From: Bradyrhizobium daqingense
Lineage (GTDB): Bacteria > Pseudomonadota > Alphaproteobacteria > Rhizobiales > Xanthobacteraceae
DNA length: 64,000 nucleotides
NCBI RefSeq assembly: GCF_021044685.1
Contig: NZ_CP088014.1
Span: 1,302,001-1,366,000, forward strand
Direction: 5' to 3'
Part shown: in pieces, positions 1 to 8,679 of the stretch
Position numbering within the stretch: the first letter of the stretch is position 1
Layout: every line of letters starts with the position of its first letter
Notes under the pieces: model-generated
Database searches by the model: none
What the model was told of the DNA's origin: nothing
The model's input: only the letters and a program-made list of their open reading frames with translations
Made by a program: the position numbers and the translations under genes

Positions 1-28
1 CTGGGCGCTTTCCTGTATCTCCGATCGA

Positions 29-1690
29 TCAGCGCCGTTCGAGGCCGCTCCTTCTTTTGGGCTGGATTGTTTTCGATCGCCTGCTCGGCCCTGACGGCAT
101 GGCTTGGGAAGCACGGTTTCGCTTGGCTAATCGCCGAGTAATCGCTCGAACCAGCCCATCGGCTGTTTTGAAGCAGCTGATGTCGCGCTTCTCCCGGGCT
201 TTCTCAGAAAAGCGAATGGTTCGCTTAACGCTGCCGTCGGTCGCCAGCAAGACGTAGTCGAGCACATCCTTGTTGTGCTCAGACAGTCTGATCGCGGCGA
301 TCCATCCAGCAGGCACATGCGCATCGCACTGGATGGTCCAATGTGGAGAGTGAGAAGGATCTTTTCTAGGAGTCCATCGCGCCGCCCTGACGGAAACGCA
401 GATGTTGCCGTTCACCAGCAGTGAATCCGTCCAACCGCCGCTGCTCGTCCGCCCGCCAGACCTGCGAATGGCGGCTGCGATGCGAGAAGCAAGCTCGGTT
501 TTTTGCTCTGACCAAAGCGGACGCGAATCCAAGAACTCATAATTTCGCTTCGGGGTGTAGCCGACGAGCCTGTAAAGGTTGCGCATGCTGCCGAAGTGCG
601 TTTGACACGTAGCCACACTTGGCAGGCCAGGTGTCCGATCTATGATGCCAATGCTCAGCTTTCCCTCTTTGAGCAACACTTTTTGGAGGCGAACGAGCAT
701 CTCCTCCTCCGTCAAATCAACGCGGCGCTCACTGATGAACTTGGCGACCCTCGTGAAGACTTCGCGGTCGACTATCGATTCAAGACATCCCTCGGCCCTG
801 ATCCATTGTTCGGGAGGATTGTACGTGTGGGTTTGCCGCAGCTTGTATGAACGCCGGTTGAAAATCAGGTTCCCGATGTAGGTCTCGTCTCGCAGGATCG
901 CGCCGACCATTACCCGCGTCCATTGCTTTCCGGATTGGCTTGGCGCTTCCTTCTTGTTGAGCTCCCACGCGACAACTGTTTCGCTCTTTACCTCCAGAAA
1001 ACGCCTGAATATCCACCTGACGACAGCCACTTCTTTCGGATCGCCAGGGCGCACCCGGACATGATCGGAGCTGAGATATTTGCGGTCTCCCTTCTTCAGG
1101 ATCCCCTTTGAATTTTCCTTCTCGTCGACGAGCTCTCGGACTAAGCCATAACCAACCTTGCCACAGGGCTTGTAGCCGAGGCGAGCAAAGCGGCATTGGC
1201 CGGCGTAGACCTTCGTAGATAGCTCTCGACTGTACTCGGCGGCCATGACGCGTTTTATGTTCTTGACGATGCTGGCAAGCATACTGCCGTCGTTGTCAAA
1301 CTGCTCGGCACAGTACGTCACCCTGATGCCACCTTGCTTGCAGACGAATTCGTAATGCGCGCTTTCGTCGGCATCCTGGAAACGGCCCCAGCGGCTCACA
1401 TCATAGACGAGCACGTGGCCAAAGTCGGCATTGCCGGCCTTTACGTCGTCGAGGAGTTGAATGAGGCCAGCCCGATTCTTGATAAGAAGACCACTCTCTC
1501 CCTCGTCTCGATATGTTCGAACGATCGTCAGATTGTGAGCGTGGGCATAGGCTGCGATTGCCGCAGCTTGGTTTTGAATTGAGTATTGTTGCCGTTCAGT
1601 GGACATGCGAACGTATTGGGCAGCTCGAGACATCCTTCGAGCCGCTGGTAAAGATGATTTGCGAACAACGAGCTCGGTGCCCATCGACAT
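29..1690 (-). CDS. Large serine recombinase
   Basis: This 553-residue protein belongs to the resolvase/invertase superfamily of site-specific DNA recombinases, which cut and rejoin DNA through a 5'-phosphoserine link. The N-terminal resolvase domain spans about residues 23-165 and holds the nucleophile motif YVRMSTERQ (Ser30). A recombinase domain follows at about 190-300, with an ILRDETYIGNLIFNRR segment. The usual zinc ribbon is not visible. Instead residues about 325-380 contain an LPS..T...FGS..NLYRLVGY-type module that I recall from rhizobial recombinases, then an unassigned C-terminal region. It sits at the edge of the accessory region, pointing out of the window, and could have mobilised that region. 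No attachment site pair can be tied to it. The family call is firm; the target site and cargo are unknown. Confidence 0.88.
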   Translation of the reverse strand: MSMGTELVVRKSSLPAARRMSRAAQYVRMSTERQQYSIQNQAAAIAAYAHAHNLTIVRTYRDEGESGLLIKNRAGLIQLLDDVKAGNADFGHVLVYDVSRWGRFQDADESAHYEFVCKQGGIRVTYCAEQFDNDGSMLASIVKNIKRVMAAEYSRELSTKVYAGQCRFARLGYKPCGKVGYGLVRELVDEKENSKGILKKGDRKYLSSDHVRVRPGDPKEVAVVRWIFRRFLEVKSETVVAWELNKKEAPSQSGKQWTRVMVGAILRDETYIGNLIFNRRSYKLRQTHTYNPPEQWIRAEGCLESIVDREVFTRVAKFISERRVDLTEEEMLVRLQKVLLKEGKLSIGIIDRTPGLPSVATCQTHFGSMRNLYRLVGYTPKRNYEFLDSRPLWSEQKTELASRIAAAIRRSGGRTSSGGWTDSLLVNGNICVSVRAARWTPRKDPSHSPHWTIQCDAHVPAGWIAAIRLSEHNKDVLDYVLLATDGSVKRTIRFSEKAREKRDISCFKTADGLVRAITRRLAKRNRASQAMPSGPSRRSKTIQPKRRSGLERR

Positions 1691-2244
1691 TCCTGGGACG
1701 GCATGACCGATCAGGCATCAGACGCTGGTAACGATGCTAGTTCAAGAGTGTTCTTGAGTGATCGCGAACGGGAAGCAAACAACTAGGTGCACCCACGCGG
1801 CAGCGACCAGTAAACAATGGAGCCAACAACGGGGCGGCCGCGCGCGGCGGTCATGGACCGCTGAACAGAAAATACACCGTGCATCGTGCCGTAGTTCTTC
1901 CTGAAGTGTCTATAAGCTCCCGATCCACAAGCCGAAAAATGCTCCGATTGCGTTCGCCATGGCGCTGATCATTCTTGAAGTACCAGCGCCTTATGGATCG
2001 CTGTTTGGCCTGACGACCCAAATGGAAACTTCGGCATATCAAAAGTTCGACTGGGACTTTCGGCGCCACCGCCCTCTCTGGTCCACAGGCTACAGGATTG
2101 CAGAGGGCCGGACATTCCTGGATTTGAGGAAGCCTACGAAACATTGGACAGCTAACGATGATCCCTCACGTCTTGACGTAAGCAAACTCTACAGGTTGAG
2201 TTGAGGCCGTCCCTGTAGCCTCTCTCTCTCTCTCTCTCCGCACC
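1691..2244. other. Intergenic region with no convincing gene
   Basis: This stretch of about 550 bp separates the recombinase start from the acyltransferase start, so it should hold both promoters. Short open frames exist on both strands. The best is a plus-strand frame at 1959-2204 (81 codons), whose composition looks protein-like, but no start signal or family is recognised. It may be a gene remnant. A (TC)n microsatellite closes the region at 2221-2238. Confidence 0.4.
2221..2238 (+). repeat. (TC)9 dinucleotide repeat in a leader
   Basis: Nine perfect TC units end 6 nt before the ATG at 2245 of the acyltransferase gene. The tract occupies the place where a purine-rich Shine-Dalgarno sequence would be expected, and none is seen nearby. 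Slippage here would change leader length but not the reading frame. Confidence 0.9.
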
Positions 2245-4185
2245 ATGAAATATCGGCCAGACATTGACGGCCTTCGCGCATTTGCCGTCTTATCGGTGAT
2301 TCTTTATCACGCGTTCCCCAGCGTGGTCCGCGGCGGATTCGTGGGTGTGGATGTTTTCTTCGTTATTTCGGGCTTTCTCATTTCTTCTATTCTGTTCAGG
2401 GAGATAGGCGAGCATCGTTTTTCATTCAGCGCTTTCTACGGGAGGCGCATACGACGGATATTCCCGGCGCTCGCAGTATGCCTTGCCGCGGTGCTGACTT
2501 ATGGGCTTGTTGTTTTGACACCGGACGAACTCGCGCAGCTGGGCGAGCATGTCTTCTTCGGCGCAGGTTTTTTGTCAAACATCGTGCTGTGGAGTGAGAG
2601 CGGCTATTTCGATACGGCCGCAACCCAGAAGCCGCTTTTGCATCTTTGGTCCCTGGGCATCGAAGAGCAATTCTACATTTTTTGGCCAGTGCTCCTCTGG
2701 TTCGCCTTCAAGGCGAAAGCAAAAACCGCCGCCTTGCTCGGAGCTTTGCTCCTGGCCTCATTCGCGGCGAACGTCTTCCTCTCTGCTACGAATATCTCCG
2801 CCGCCTTTTACTTGCCGATCTCTCGTTTCTGGGAATTGGCGGCAGGAGCGGCTTTGGCTTGGCATCAGATTAACTTTCGTCCTGACACAAGATCGTGGAT
2901 TTCGTTCGCTGGGCTTGCCGCGTTGTTGGTGTCGGCGCTGCTGTTCAGCCCGGCAATGCAGTTTCCCGGTTGGCTCGCGTTGCTCCCTGTCGCAGGTACT
3001 GTCGCAATCATCTCGGCAGGTCCCGAAGCGATGGTGAACCGCGTGGTCTTCTCCAACCGAATCGCCATTTCTATCGGCCTCATAAGTTATCCGCTCTATA
3101 TCTGGCACTGGCCATTGCTCTCCTATTCATACATCATCCGTCTGGGTAAGCCGCCAACTCCGCTACTCGCGACGCTGCTACTGGCGGTTGCCTTTATACT
3201 AGCTTGGGCCACGTACCGTTTCGTTGAGTACCCTATTCGCTTCGGGACGGATCGCCAGCGCCGAACGCAGATCGTCGCCGCTTCGATGGCCGCGGCGGGC
3301 GCCTGCGGGTTGATAGTGTGGGCCAAGGCCGGTTTTCCTGAACGGTTCGCCCACCTTCCCGGCGTCGATGCACGAAAGATTAGCAAGGCGAAGCTTGACA
3401 GCGATTTCAAACCGACCGCCGGAATGAAGGTGCTGGATCGGGATTGGACTTTGGTGACCCATATCGGGCGCGGTGAGCGGAAGGTGGCCTTGAGCGGCGA
3501 CAGTTTGCTGTTCCACTTTGGTGCCCGCGTGCAGCAATTAGCTGACGACGGCGTGCTGACCGCAAGTACGTATTTCGTGGTCGGTCCCCGATGCCCGCCT
3601 GTACCCGAGGTCATCCAGCAAGACAAACAAGCTCGGTGCCGGCGGTTGCCGGAGCAGTTGCTCGATCTCGTGAGGCAAGAAAAGATTCAAACGGTGGTCT
3701 TGGGCGCTGCCTGGTCTGGCTACGGCGTCGACGATATGGCAATCGTCCGAAATGGACAGCGTATCTCGCTCGGCACAAAGGAAGGTGCCGACGCGTTCTA
3801 TGCGAACCTCGAAGATTACATTCGGCAGCTCCAAGGCCTTGGAGCTAAAGTCAATCTAGTGCTCGGCATGACCGTCCACCCTCGCTTTGATCCCGGCGCG
3901 ATGATCACTAGAAGCCTCACGGGTTTTCGAATTGGAGCCGATGTTGATAAGCCTGTCCCGCTGACCGAGCTGCGTTCGACTCTCGACGTCGCCGACGGGA
4001 GGCTACGGGCCGTGAGCGATCGTACCGGCGCGGCGCTCCTTGATCCGATCCGTGACATCTGCGGTCTCGGCGACGGTTGCTCGCCCTTCTTTGGAGAGGG
4101 GGAGCCAAAGTTTTCCGACCGCATGCATTTGCGTCCCGATTTTGTGAGGCGGAATATTCATTTCCTTGACCCCTTGCTGAGGTGA
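2245..4185 (+). CDS. Acyltransferase 3 with C-terminal SGNH domain
   Basis: The 646-residue inner-membrane protein is predicted to transfer acyl groups, usually acetyl, to a cell-surface glycan such as O-antigen, capsule or exopolysaccharide. It begins with the canonical RPDIDGLRAFAVLSVILYHA segment, so the ATG start is well placed. Residues 1 to about 360 form the multispanning acyltransferase-3 domain, with the VDVFFVISGFLIS and LWSLGIEEQFYIFWP motifs. A periplasmic SGNH hydrolase-like domain follows, with the GDS nucleophile block (ALSGDSLLFH) and a terminal SDRMHL Asp-x-x-His pair. This two-domain layout is that of OafA-type O-antigen acetylases. It precedes a GT-C-like membrane protein on the same strand, which fits a surface-polysaccharide role. 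The acceptor cannot be read from sequence. Confidence 0.93.
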   Translation: MKYRPDIDGLRAFAVLSVILYHAFPSVVRGGFVGVDVFFVISGFLISSILFREIGEHRFSFSAFYGRRIRRIFPALAVCLAAVLTYGLVVLTPDELAQLGEHVFFGAGFLSNIVLWSESGYFDTAATQKPLLHLWSLGIEEQFYIFWPVLLWFAFKAKAKTAALLGALLLASFAANVFLSATNISAAFYLPISRFWELAAGAALAWHQINFRPDTRSWISFAGLAALLVSALLFSPAMQFPGWLALLPVAGTVAIISAGPEAMVNRVVFSNRIAISIGLISYPLYIWHWPLLSYSYIIRLGKPPTPLLATLLLAVAFILAWATYRFVEYPIRFGTDRQRRTQIVAASMAAAGACGLIVWAKAGFPERFAHLPGVDARKISKAKLDSDFKPTAGMKVLDRDWTLVTHIGRGERKVALSGDSLLFHFGARVQQLADDGVLTASTYFVVGPRCPPVPEVIQQDKQARCRRLPEQLLDLVRQEKIQTVVLGAAWSGYGVDDMAIVRNGQRISLGTKEGADAFYANLEDYIRQLQGLGAKVNLVLGMTVHPRFDPGAMITRSLTGFRIGADVDKPVPLTELRSTLDVADGRLRAVSDRTGAALLDPIRDICGLGDGCSPFFGEGEPKFSDRMHLRPDFVRRNIHFLDPLLR

Positions 4186-4186
4186 C

Positions 4187-4234
4187 GGGCTCGGTCCGAC
4201 GCATAGTCGGACACTGCCTCCTCGGCCCGAGCCC
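4187..4234 (+). other. Two-tier inverted repeat just after the acyltransferase stop
   Basis: An outer 8-bp stem (GGGCTCGG 4187-4194 with CCGAGCCC 4227-4234) encloses an inner 6-bp stem (TCCGAC 4195-4200 with GTCGGA 4206-4211) and a 15-nt one-sided bulge. It begins 2 nt after the TGA. There is no U-tract after it, so it may be a 3'-end stabilising structure or a Rho-assisted terminator rather than a classical intrinsic terminator. Confidence 0.5.
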
Positions 4235-4389
4235 ACGCCGTGTTGGTCATTTTCACCAATCGGGAGAAAGCCGGCTTGATGCTGCTCAGAGCGGCCAGTT
4301 CTGAGAGAGCCTGCGAGACAGGCGTCCGCGAGTTAGCCTAAAGTTTCTAGGCATGCGTGCATTTTGTTTCTTGTTGTTGCTAATCAGAT

Positions 4390-6090
4390 GTGGCAGCAAT
4401 CGCCTATCTGCGCGGGTTTTTTGAAACGTCTCAACCCGGTGTAGAGTGGATGGGGCGGATTTTCGCGTTGGATCAGATTGCACGGGCGCCGGCTGAGCCA
4501 TTTCATACGCCGGTAAGAGCATGGATCGAGCGGCTTCTATTCCCACAAAGCCGCGTGACTAATCTCATGCTTATCGCGGTGATATCGGTGATTTTTTCAT
4601 TCCTTCTTACCGGAAGGCAGATATTCGCCGCGAAGTGGGGTCTGATCGACGACCACGAGACGTTCGAGCAATTGATCTCGCAGGGCAGCCCTATCGGTCA
4701 TGTCTGGACAGCGCTGTTCGACCCCCAGCAGATACTTCCACGGAATCGTCCTGCGTACTATTTGCTGAAGGCTATACAGACGTCGCTATTCGGGTCCGAT
4801 GTCAGGCTTTGGTATCTTCGCAACACGATCTGTTTTGCTCTCTTCCTATTCTCAATCTGGTGGGTAGCTGCACGCTTCGTCGGAGGCTGGCTAGGCGGTG
4901 CCCTAACAGCCATGATCGCCCTGCTACCGTTATGGGCGGGCATCTGGTCGCGGCTCGGCCCCTCTGAGATCGAAGGCTCGGCCATGACAGGGGCCATGAT
5001 CTTATGCGCTGACGCCGTGATGTTCTCAGAGAGCCGGCTAGCGCGCAACATTGGCGCCGTTCTACTTGCAATCTCGGCGGTCGTGCTCGCCGGACTAAAA
5101 GAAACGTTTCTGCCGCTAGCCTTGGGCGGAACGATCTTTGTCCTCGTCCTTGGCGTAGCTAGGAAGCGCATCATACCCTGGCTTGCGATCGGATTGATCG
5201 CCATCAGCCTCCTCTTCGTGGCGATGTTCGGATTATTGATATGGACGAACGCAAGAGTCACCGGAACGGACTACTATGGAAAATCTGTCGGGCTGAGCTT
5301 CATCCTAGAGTTCGCGGCGATCGGTATTCTTGACGGCTTCGTTCGCACTTGGTGGTTGTGGCTCTTGCCGATCGCTTTCGCGCAGTTGTTGCAGCTAACA
5401 TCTCGGCGAAGCTTCCGGGAGTGGATAGCCGGCTCGCAAGTGGCGATAGCAAGCTATGTCTTCATCATCGCGATGTATGCCGCGCAATGCGGCCTATACA
5501 GAAGCGTTTTCCCACGCCACATGCGGTATGATTTCCCTGCGATGCTGCTGGTACCTCTCACCTTCTGTATCCTATGTTGTGAGGTATCGCGCCGGGTTCA
5601 ATCTCGATATCCCAAAGCCGTGACCAACCGCGCGCAGTTGATAGCAGCAATATTTATTGGGTTTGCGGTGGCTACATCTGCGATCCAGACGCCGGCACTG
5701 CTCCTCGCTGCGATCGACCGCAACATCAAGGTAACCAACGGCTTCTGGAGCACTTTGCAAGATGTCGTCCGCGCTGGACAGGCAAACGCACACCGACCGA
5801 TCGTGGTGGAAGCCTATGGTGCCCGTTCCTACGAAGGGGTCTTCGCTCTGAAAGTGTATCTCGCCGCTCTTGGCGCACCAAATCCTGTCGCTATTCGATT
5901 TTACAAACTCAATACTGAGCCTCCGTCGCCCCTGCAGGGCCGGCTCATGGAGCTTGAAGGTGGCGGCAGTAGATTCTCTTTTTCCCCTCTTGCTGAGAGC
6001 CTCAACTCTATCCCCAATTGCATTAGTGTCGGGCTTTATGGACCCTCTGACCCCACCTGCACGGTCGGCTTCTTAGTTTCGAATGAATGA
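4390..6090 (+). CDS. Multispanning membrane protein, GT-C glycosyltransferase-like
   Basis: This 566-residue protein has about ten or more hydrophobic segments. The first, at about residues 60-80, is followed by a loop with an acidic LIDDHETFEQ cluster. An acidic pair in the first periplasmic loop is typical of GT-C enzymes such as PMT/ArnT relatives, which use polyprenyl-phosphate sugars. A soluble tail of about 120 residues ends the protein. No family was recognised with certainty, so a role in glycan transfer or O-antigen handling is inference, helped by the adjacent acyltransferase. The frame opens at a GTG (4390); an ATG at 4450 (MGRIFALDQ) is an alternative start. The gap from the upstream gene (about 200 bp) leaves room for its own promoter. 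Confidence 0.7.
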   Translation: MAAIAYLRGFFETSQPGVEWMGRIFALDQIARAPAEPFHTPVRAWIERLLFPQSRVTNLMLIAVISVIFSFLLTGRQIFAAKWGLIDDHETFEQLISQGSPIGHVWTALFDPQQILPRNRPAYYLLKAIQTSLFGSDVRLWYLRNTICFALFLFSIWWVAARFVGGWLGGALTAMIALLPLWAGIWSRLGPSEIEGSAMTGAMILCADAVMFSESRLARNIGAVLLAISAVVLAGLKETFLPLALGGTIFVLVLGVARKRIIPWLAIGLIAISLLFVAMFGLLIWTNARVTGTDYYGKSVGLSFILEFAAIGILDGFVRTWWLWLLPIAFAQLLQLTSRRSFREWIAGSQVAIASYVFIIAMYAAQCGLYRSVFPRHMRYDFPAMLLVPLTFCILCCEVSRRVQSRYPKAVTNRAQLIAAIFIGFAVATSAIQTPALLLAAIDRNIKVTNGFWSTLQDVVRAGQANAHRPIVVEAYGARSYEGVFALKVYLAALGAPNPVAIRFYKLNTEPPSPLQGRLMELEGGGSRFSFSPLAESLNSIPNCISVGLYGPSDPTCTVGFLVSNE

Positions 6091-6806
6091 GTCGGTGGCC
6101 GTGTCCCGCACCCACGATTCCGCAGGGCGCGAGGTCTTTGTCTGGCTTGCGTCTCGCTCGGTCTATCTCGCATGAGCAACCAAGTCGCGAAAGAGTGCCA
6201 GTGGGCAACTCGATATGTATTTGAAGATACCGAAGTATTTCCGTGTAGAATGCCGGACATGCTGAAGGGCCGCTACGGGCCGCCCCTGTCTGAGCCAGCG
6301 CAGGACGCAACGCCGCTAGCGGTCGGAGAAAGTCTCCCACTGGGAAGAGGAGTACCCGCGCCCGGGAATACTGAGCGCCATTCTTTCGGATGCACCCACT
6401 TGTTGCGTTGCGTTTGTTGATCACGGCCGAAAGCTTGAAGCCGTTCAGGGGGCTTGCGACGTCATCGACCGGCTGGATCCTATAGATGTAGCCGTTCTAC
6501 ACGCGGAGAAGGTTGGATCCCAGTTCCTCTCCCTCCGCCATACGGCAAAACAATCTCGTACTTGGAGCTGCAGACAGGCCAGAAACTCGACTGTTTTCCT
6601 GCTTTTTCGCGGGCGGAGAACTCCCAGCGGTCATCCAACAAGGGCGTAAATGAAGCCAGAGAACCGAATTTTCTCCGAATCTTCGAGCCCGCAAAATCGG
6701 TCTAGTACGGTATTTCTCAGAAGATAAACGGCTTGGTTGCGCGGCGGTCTCCGTCTCGCTCGGTTCGTGAATTCGGCATTCGTTTGCGACGTGTGCTGGC
6801 GACTTA
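6091..6806. other. Non-coding stretch left of the insertion sequence
   Basis: About 715 bp with only weak open frames, none with a recognisable family or start signal. It contains the left copy (6505-6540) of a tRNA-Ser-end-like repeat and ends at the insertion-sequence boundary. It may hold decayed gene fragments, but I could not identify any. Confidence 0.4.
6505..6540 (+). repeat. tRNA-Ser 3'-end-like direct repeat, left copy
   Basis: This 36-bp stretch matches 12599-12634 at 31 of 36 positions. Both end in CTCTCCCTCCGCCA, which resembles the 3' acceptor strand plus CCA of a serine tRNA. A full T-arm cannot be folded next to the acceptor-like part, so it is not a functional tRNA. It could be an old attachment-site remnant. 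Confidence 0.45.
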
Positions 6807-8330
6807 GTCGTCCGTTAAGAAGCCGGATTGATCGAGGCTGGCCGGGCGAGCGTGCGCCATAGCTGGGCCAGGAACAGGCACAAGAGATATCTCAGCCAGG
6901 CGAGGATGCGGCGGAAGTTGTGTCCGACGGCTGAGAGGACGACGTTGGCGGCATCGCCGGCGCGGCCTTTGAGGTAGCAGCGCCCGAGGTGGCCTTCCGC
7001 CTTCAGGTGTCCGATGATGGGCTCGATGGCGGAGCGGCGGCGCAGCTCGCGCTTGATGACACCGAAAACGCCGCGCTTCTGGCCGGAGATGAAGACGCGA
7101 CGGGGATTTTGTGCGTCGTGGCCGCGGTATCCCTTGTCGACATAGGCCCGCTCGATCGGACAGCCGGTGAGTGTCTCGGTGCGGTCAATGACGTCCCGCA
7201 AGGTGTGACCGTCGTAGGGGTTGTCGGGCAGTGCGCTGGCGTGCAGCACGAACAGGCCACCGGGAGCCCGGCGGTTGTTGGTGACGATGGAGGCCTTCAC
7301 GCCGAACTCGTAAGGCGCGCTGGCCTTGCCCTTGCCGATGCACTCCACTTCCGGGGCATGGAAGGAATAGAGCTTCCAGCCGCGCTGGCGCTGCTGCTGC
7401 GAGCGGATCTGCGTGGCCCGGCCGAGCGGGAGGGCGAACGCCTGCTCCAGTGCTGGCTGGCCTTCGATCTTGCGGCGGATGTCGCGGATGATCCGGCCCA
7501 GCCGGCTACGCAGGATACGCAACTGCCGCTGATGCCGCCTGAACTGTTTGGCATGGGCGTAGCGGCCGGCCATCATCGCGGCGGCCTTGGCGATGCGAGC
7601 ATAGGATTGCCGCAGCCTGACGCCGTGCCTGATCGCCAGGCGGTTGAGCCCCTTGATGGCCGCATGCAGCAGCTTGGCATCGGTCGGAAAGGTGATGGCC
7701 TTCGGCTGCACCGTGGTGTCGACCGTAACCCGCTTGAGGTCCTGGCTGCGTAATGCACCGGCCTCGTGCGCTACCCGCAAGCTCTCGGCCAGCAGCAACT
7801 CCAGCTTGTCGCCAAGCCGCTTGCGCCAATGGCTCAGGTCCGAGCGCTCGTGCGGGAACGTGTGCTGAAAGAACTCTTCCCCGGTGAAGAACTGGAAGTA
7901 TGGGTCATGGACCCAGCGCTCGCACACCTCCTCATCGGACAGCCCGTAAATGTGCTTGAGCAACAGCAGACCGATCATGAAGCGCGTCTCGATCCCGGGC
8001 CTGCCGTTCTCGCTGTAGAGCGGCGCGATCTCGCCGTCGATCCAGTCCCAATCGACCTTGCCGGCGAGCAGAACCAGCTCGTGCTTCATATTGATGATCT
8101 GGTCGAGCCGAGCCCGGAACAGATCGTTCGATCCCGTCGTCTTGTGCTTCTTCGGCCGCATCGTTCCCTCCGATGCAGACAAGGAATCATGCTTCCCGCT
8201 TCGAGGGAATCCACGAAAACCAAATCGCAAGGTTCTGACGCCCAAAGCATCAAAACCTTGCAATCTGGAAATGCCCCTTAGCCCAAATCGAGATTCCCGA
8301 TCAGTGGCTTAGTCCTTCTTCACGGACGAC
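6807..8330 (-). mobile_element. Complete IS5-type insertion sequence
   Basis: The element of about 1.52 kb has 16-bp terminal inverted repeats, GTCGTCCGTTAAGAAG at 6807-6822 and the complement of GTCGTCCGTGAAGAAG at 8315-8330 (15 of 16 match). It is flanked by the direct repeat GACTTA at 6801-6806 and 8331-8336, which looks like the target-site duplication. One DDE transposase fills it. The intact ends and reading frame suggest a recent, possibly active, insertion. Confidence 0.85.
6815..8161 (-). CDS. IS5-family DDE transposase
   Basis: This 448-residue transposase catalyses cut-and-paste or copy movement of the surrounding insertion sequence. The N-terminal part (RPGIETRFMIGLLLLKHIYGLSDEEVCERW-type region) is the DUF772 domain common to IS5-like transposases. 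DDE residues are visible in VTVDTTVQPKA (Asp148), AYVDKGYRGH and SAIEPIIGHLK. The ATG at 8161 is chosen because GGAGGG lies 6 nt upstream and the MRPKKHKT start is typical. The frame stays open 34 codons further upstream. The stop lies inside the left terminal repeat. There is no frameshift or internal stop, so the enzyme looks intact. Confidence 0.93.
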   Translation of the reverse strand: MRPKKHKTTGSNDLFRARLDQIINMKHELVLLAGKVDWDWIDGEIAPLYSENGRPGIETRFMIGLLLLKHIYGLSDEEVCERWVHDPYFQFFTGEEFFQHTFPHERSDLSHWRKRLGDKLELLLAESLRVAHEAGALRSQDLKRVTVDTTVQPKAITFPTDAKLLHAAIKGLNRLAIRHGVRLRQSYARIAKAAAMMAGRYAHAKQFRRHQRQLRILRSRLGRIIRDIRRKIEGQPALEQAFALPLGRATQIRSQQQRQRGWKLYSFHAPEVECIGKGKASAPYEFGVKASIVTNNRRAPGGLFVLHASALPDNPYDGHTLRDVIDRTETLTGCPIERAYVDKGYRGHDAQNPRRVFISGQKRGVFGVIKRELRRRSAIEPIIGHLKAEGHLGRCYLKGRAGDAANVVLSAVGHNFRRILAWLRYLLCLFLAQLWRTLARPASINPAS

Positions 8331-8679
8331 GACTTATCATTCACGCATGAGGCCCACCATCCCCCACGGTTTGTTGCGCGCAAAGCAGACCAAATGAGCT
8401 TTGGACCGAGGTTTTCTATTTGAGTCAAAATGCCTCAGTGAATTGGCTGGCTTGCTTGGTTGCGTGTCTGCGAGCGGCGGCTGACGGGACGCGCGGCCCA
8501 ACTTGCGTCCTGACCGTCGCTTCTGGCACTAAGTTGACATTGCGAAGCTGCAATCAACGTCCGCTTGCCGCTCAGAATGAACCTCCTCCATCTGCCTCAT
8601 AGCGGTGTCCATCGTTACATCGCCTCTGCTGTCGAAAATCTCACTCGGTCTTGGTCCCCATTTTCGAGGCCATTCGAGG
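8331..8679. other. Non-coding gap between insertion sequence and CHAT gene
   Basis: About 350 bp without a convincing gene. A minus-strand frame runs through it and into the CHAT 3' end, but it has no family match I recognise and is probably spurious. No clear terminator hairpin for the CHAT gene is visible. Confidence 0.35.

Noticed and set aside
1959..2204. Possible 81-codon gene on the plus strand
   Set aside because: Composition looks protein-like but there is no ribosome site or family match, and another frame overlaps on the minus strand.
6454..6705. Possible 83-codon gene spanning the left tRNA-like repeat
   Set aside because: It lacks a ribosome site and reads through a repeat, and its sequence resembles translated tRNA-end and flanking noise.
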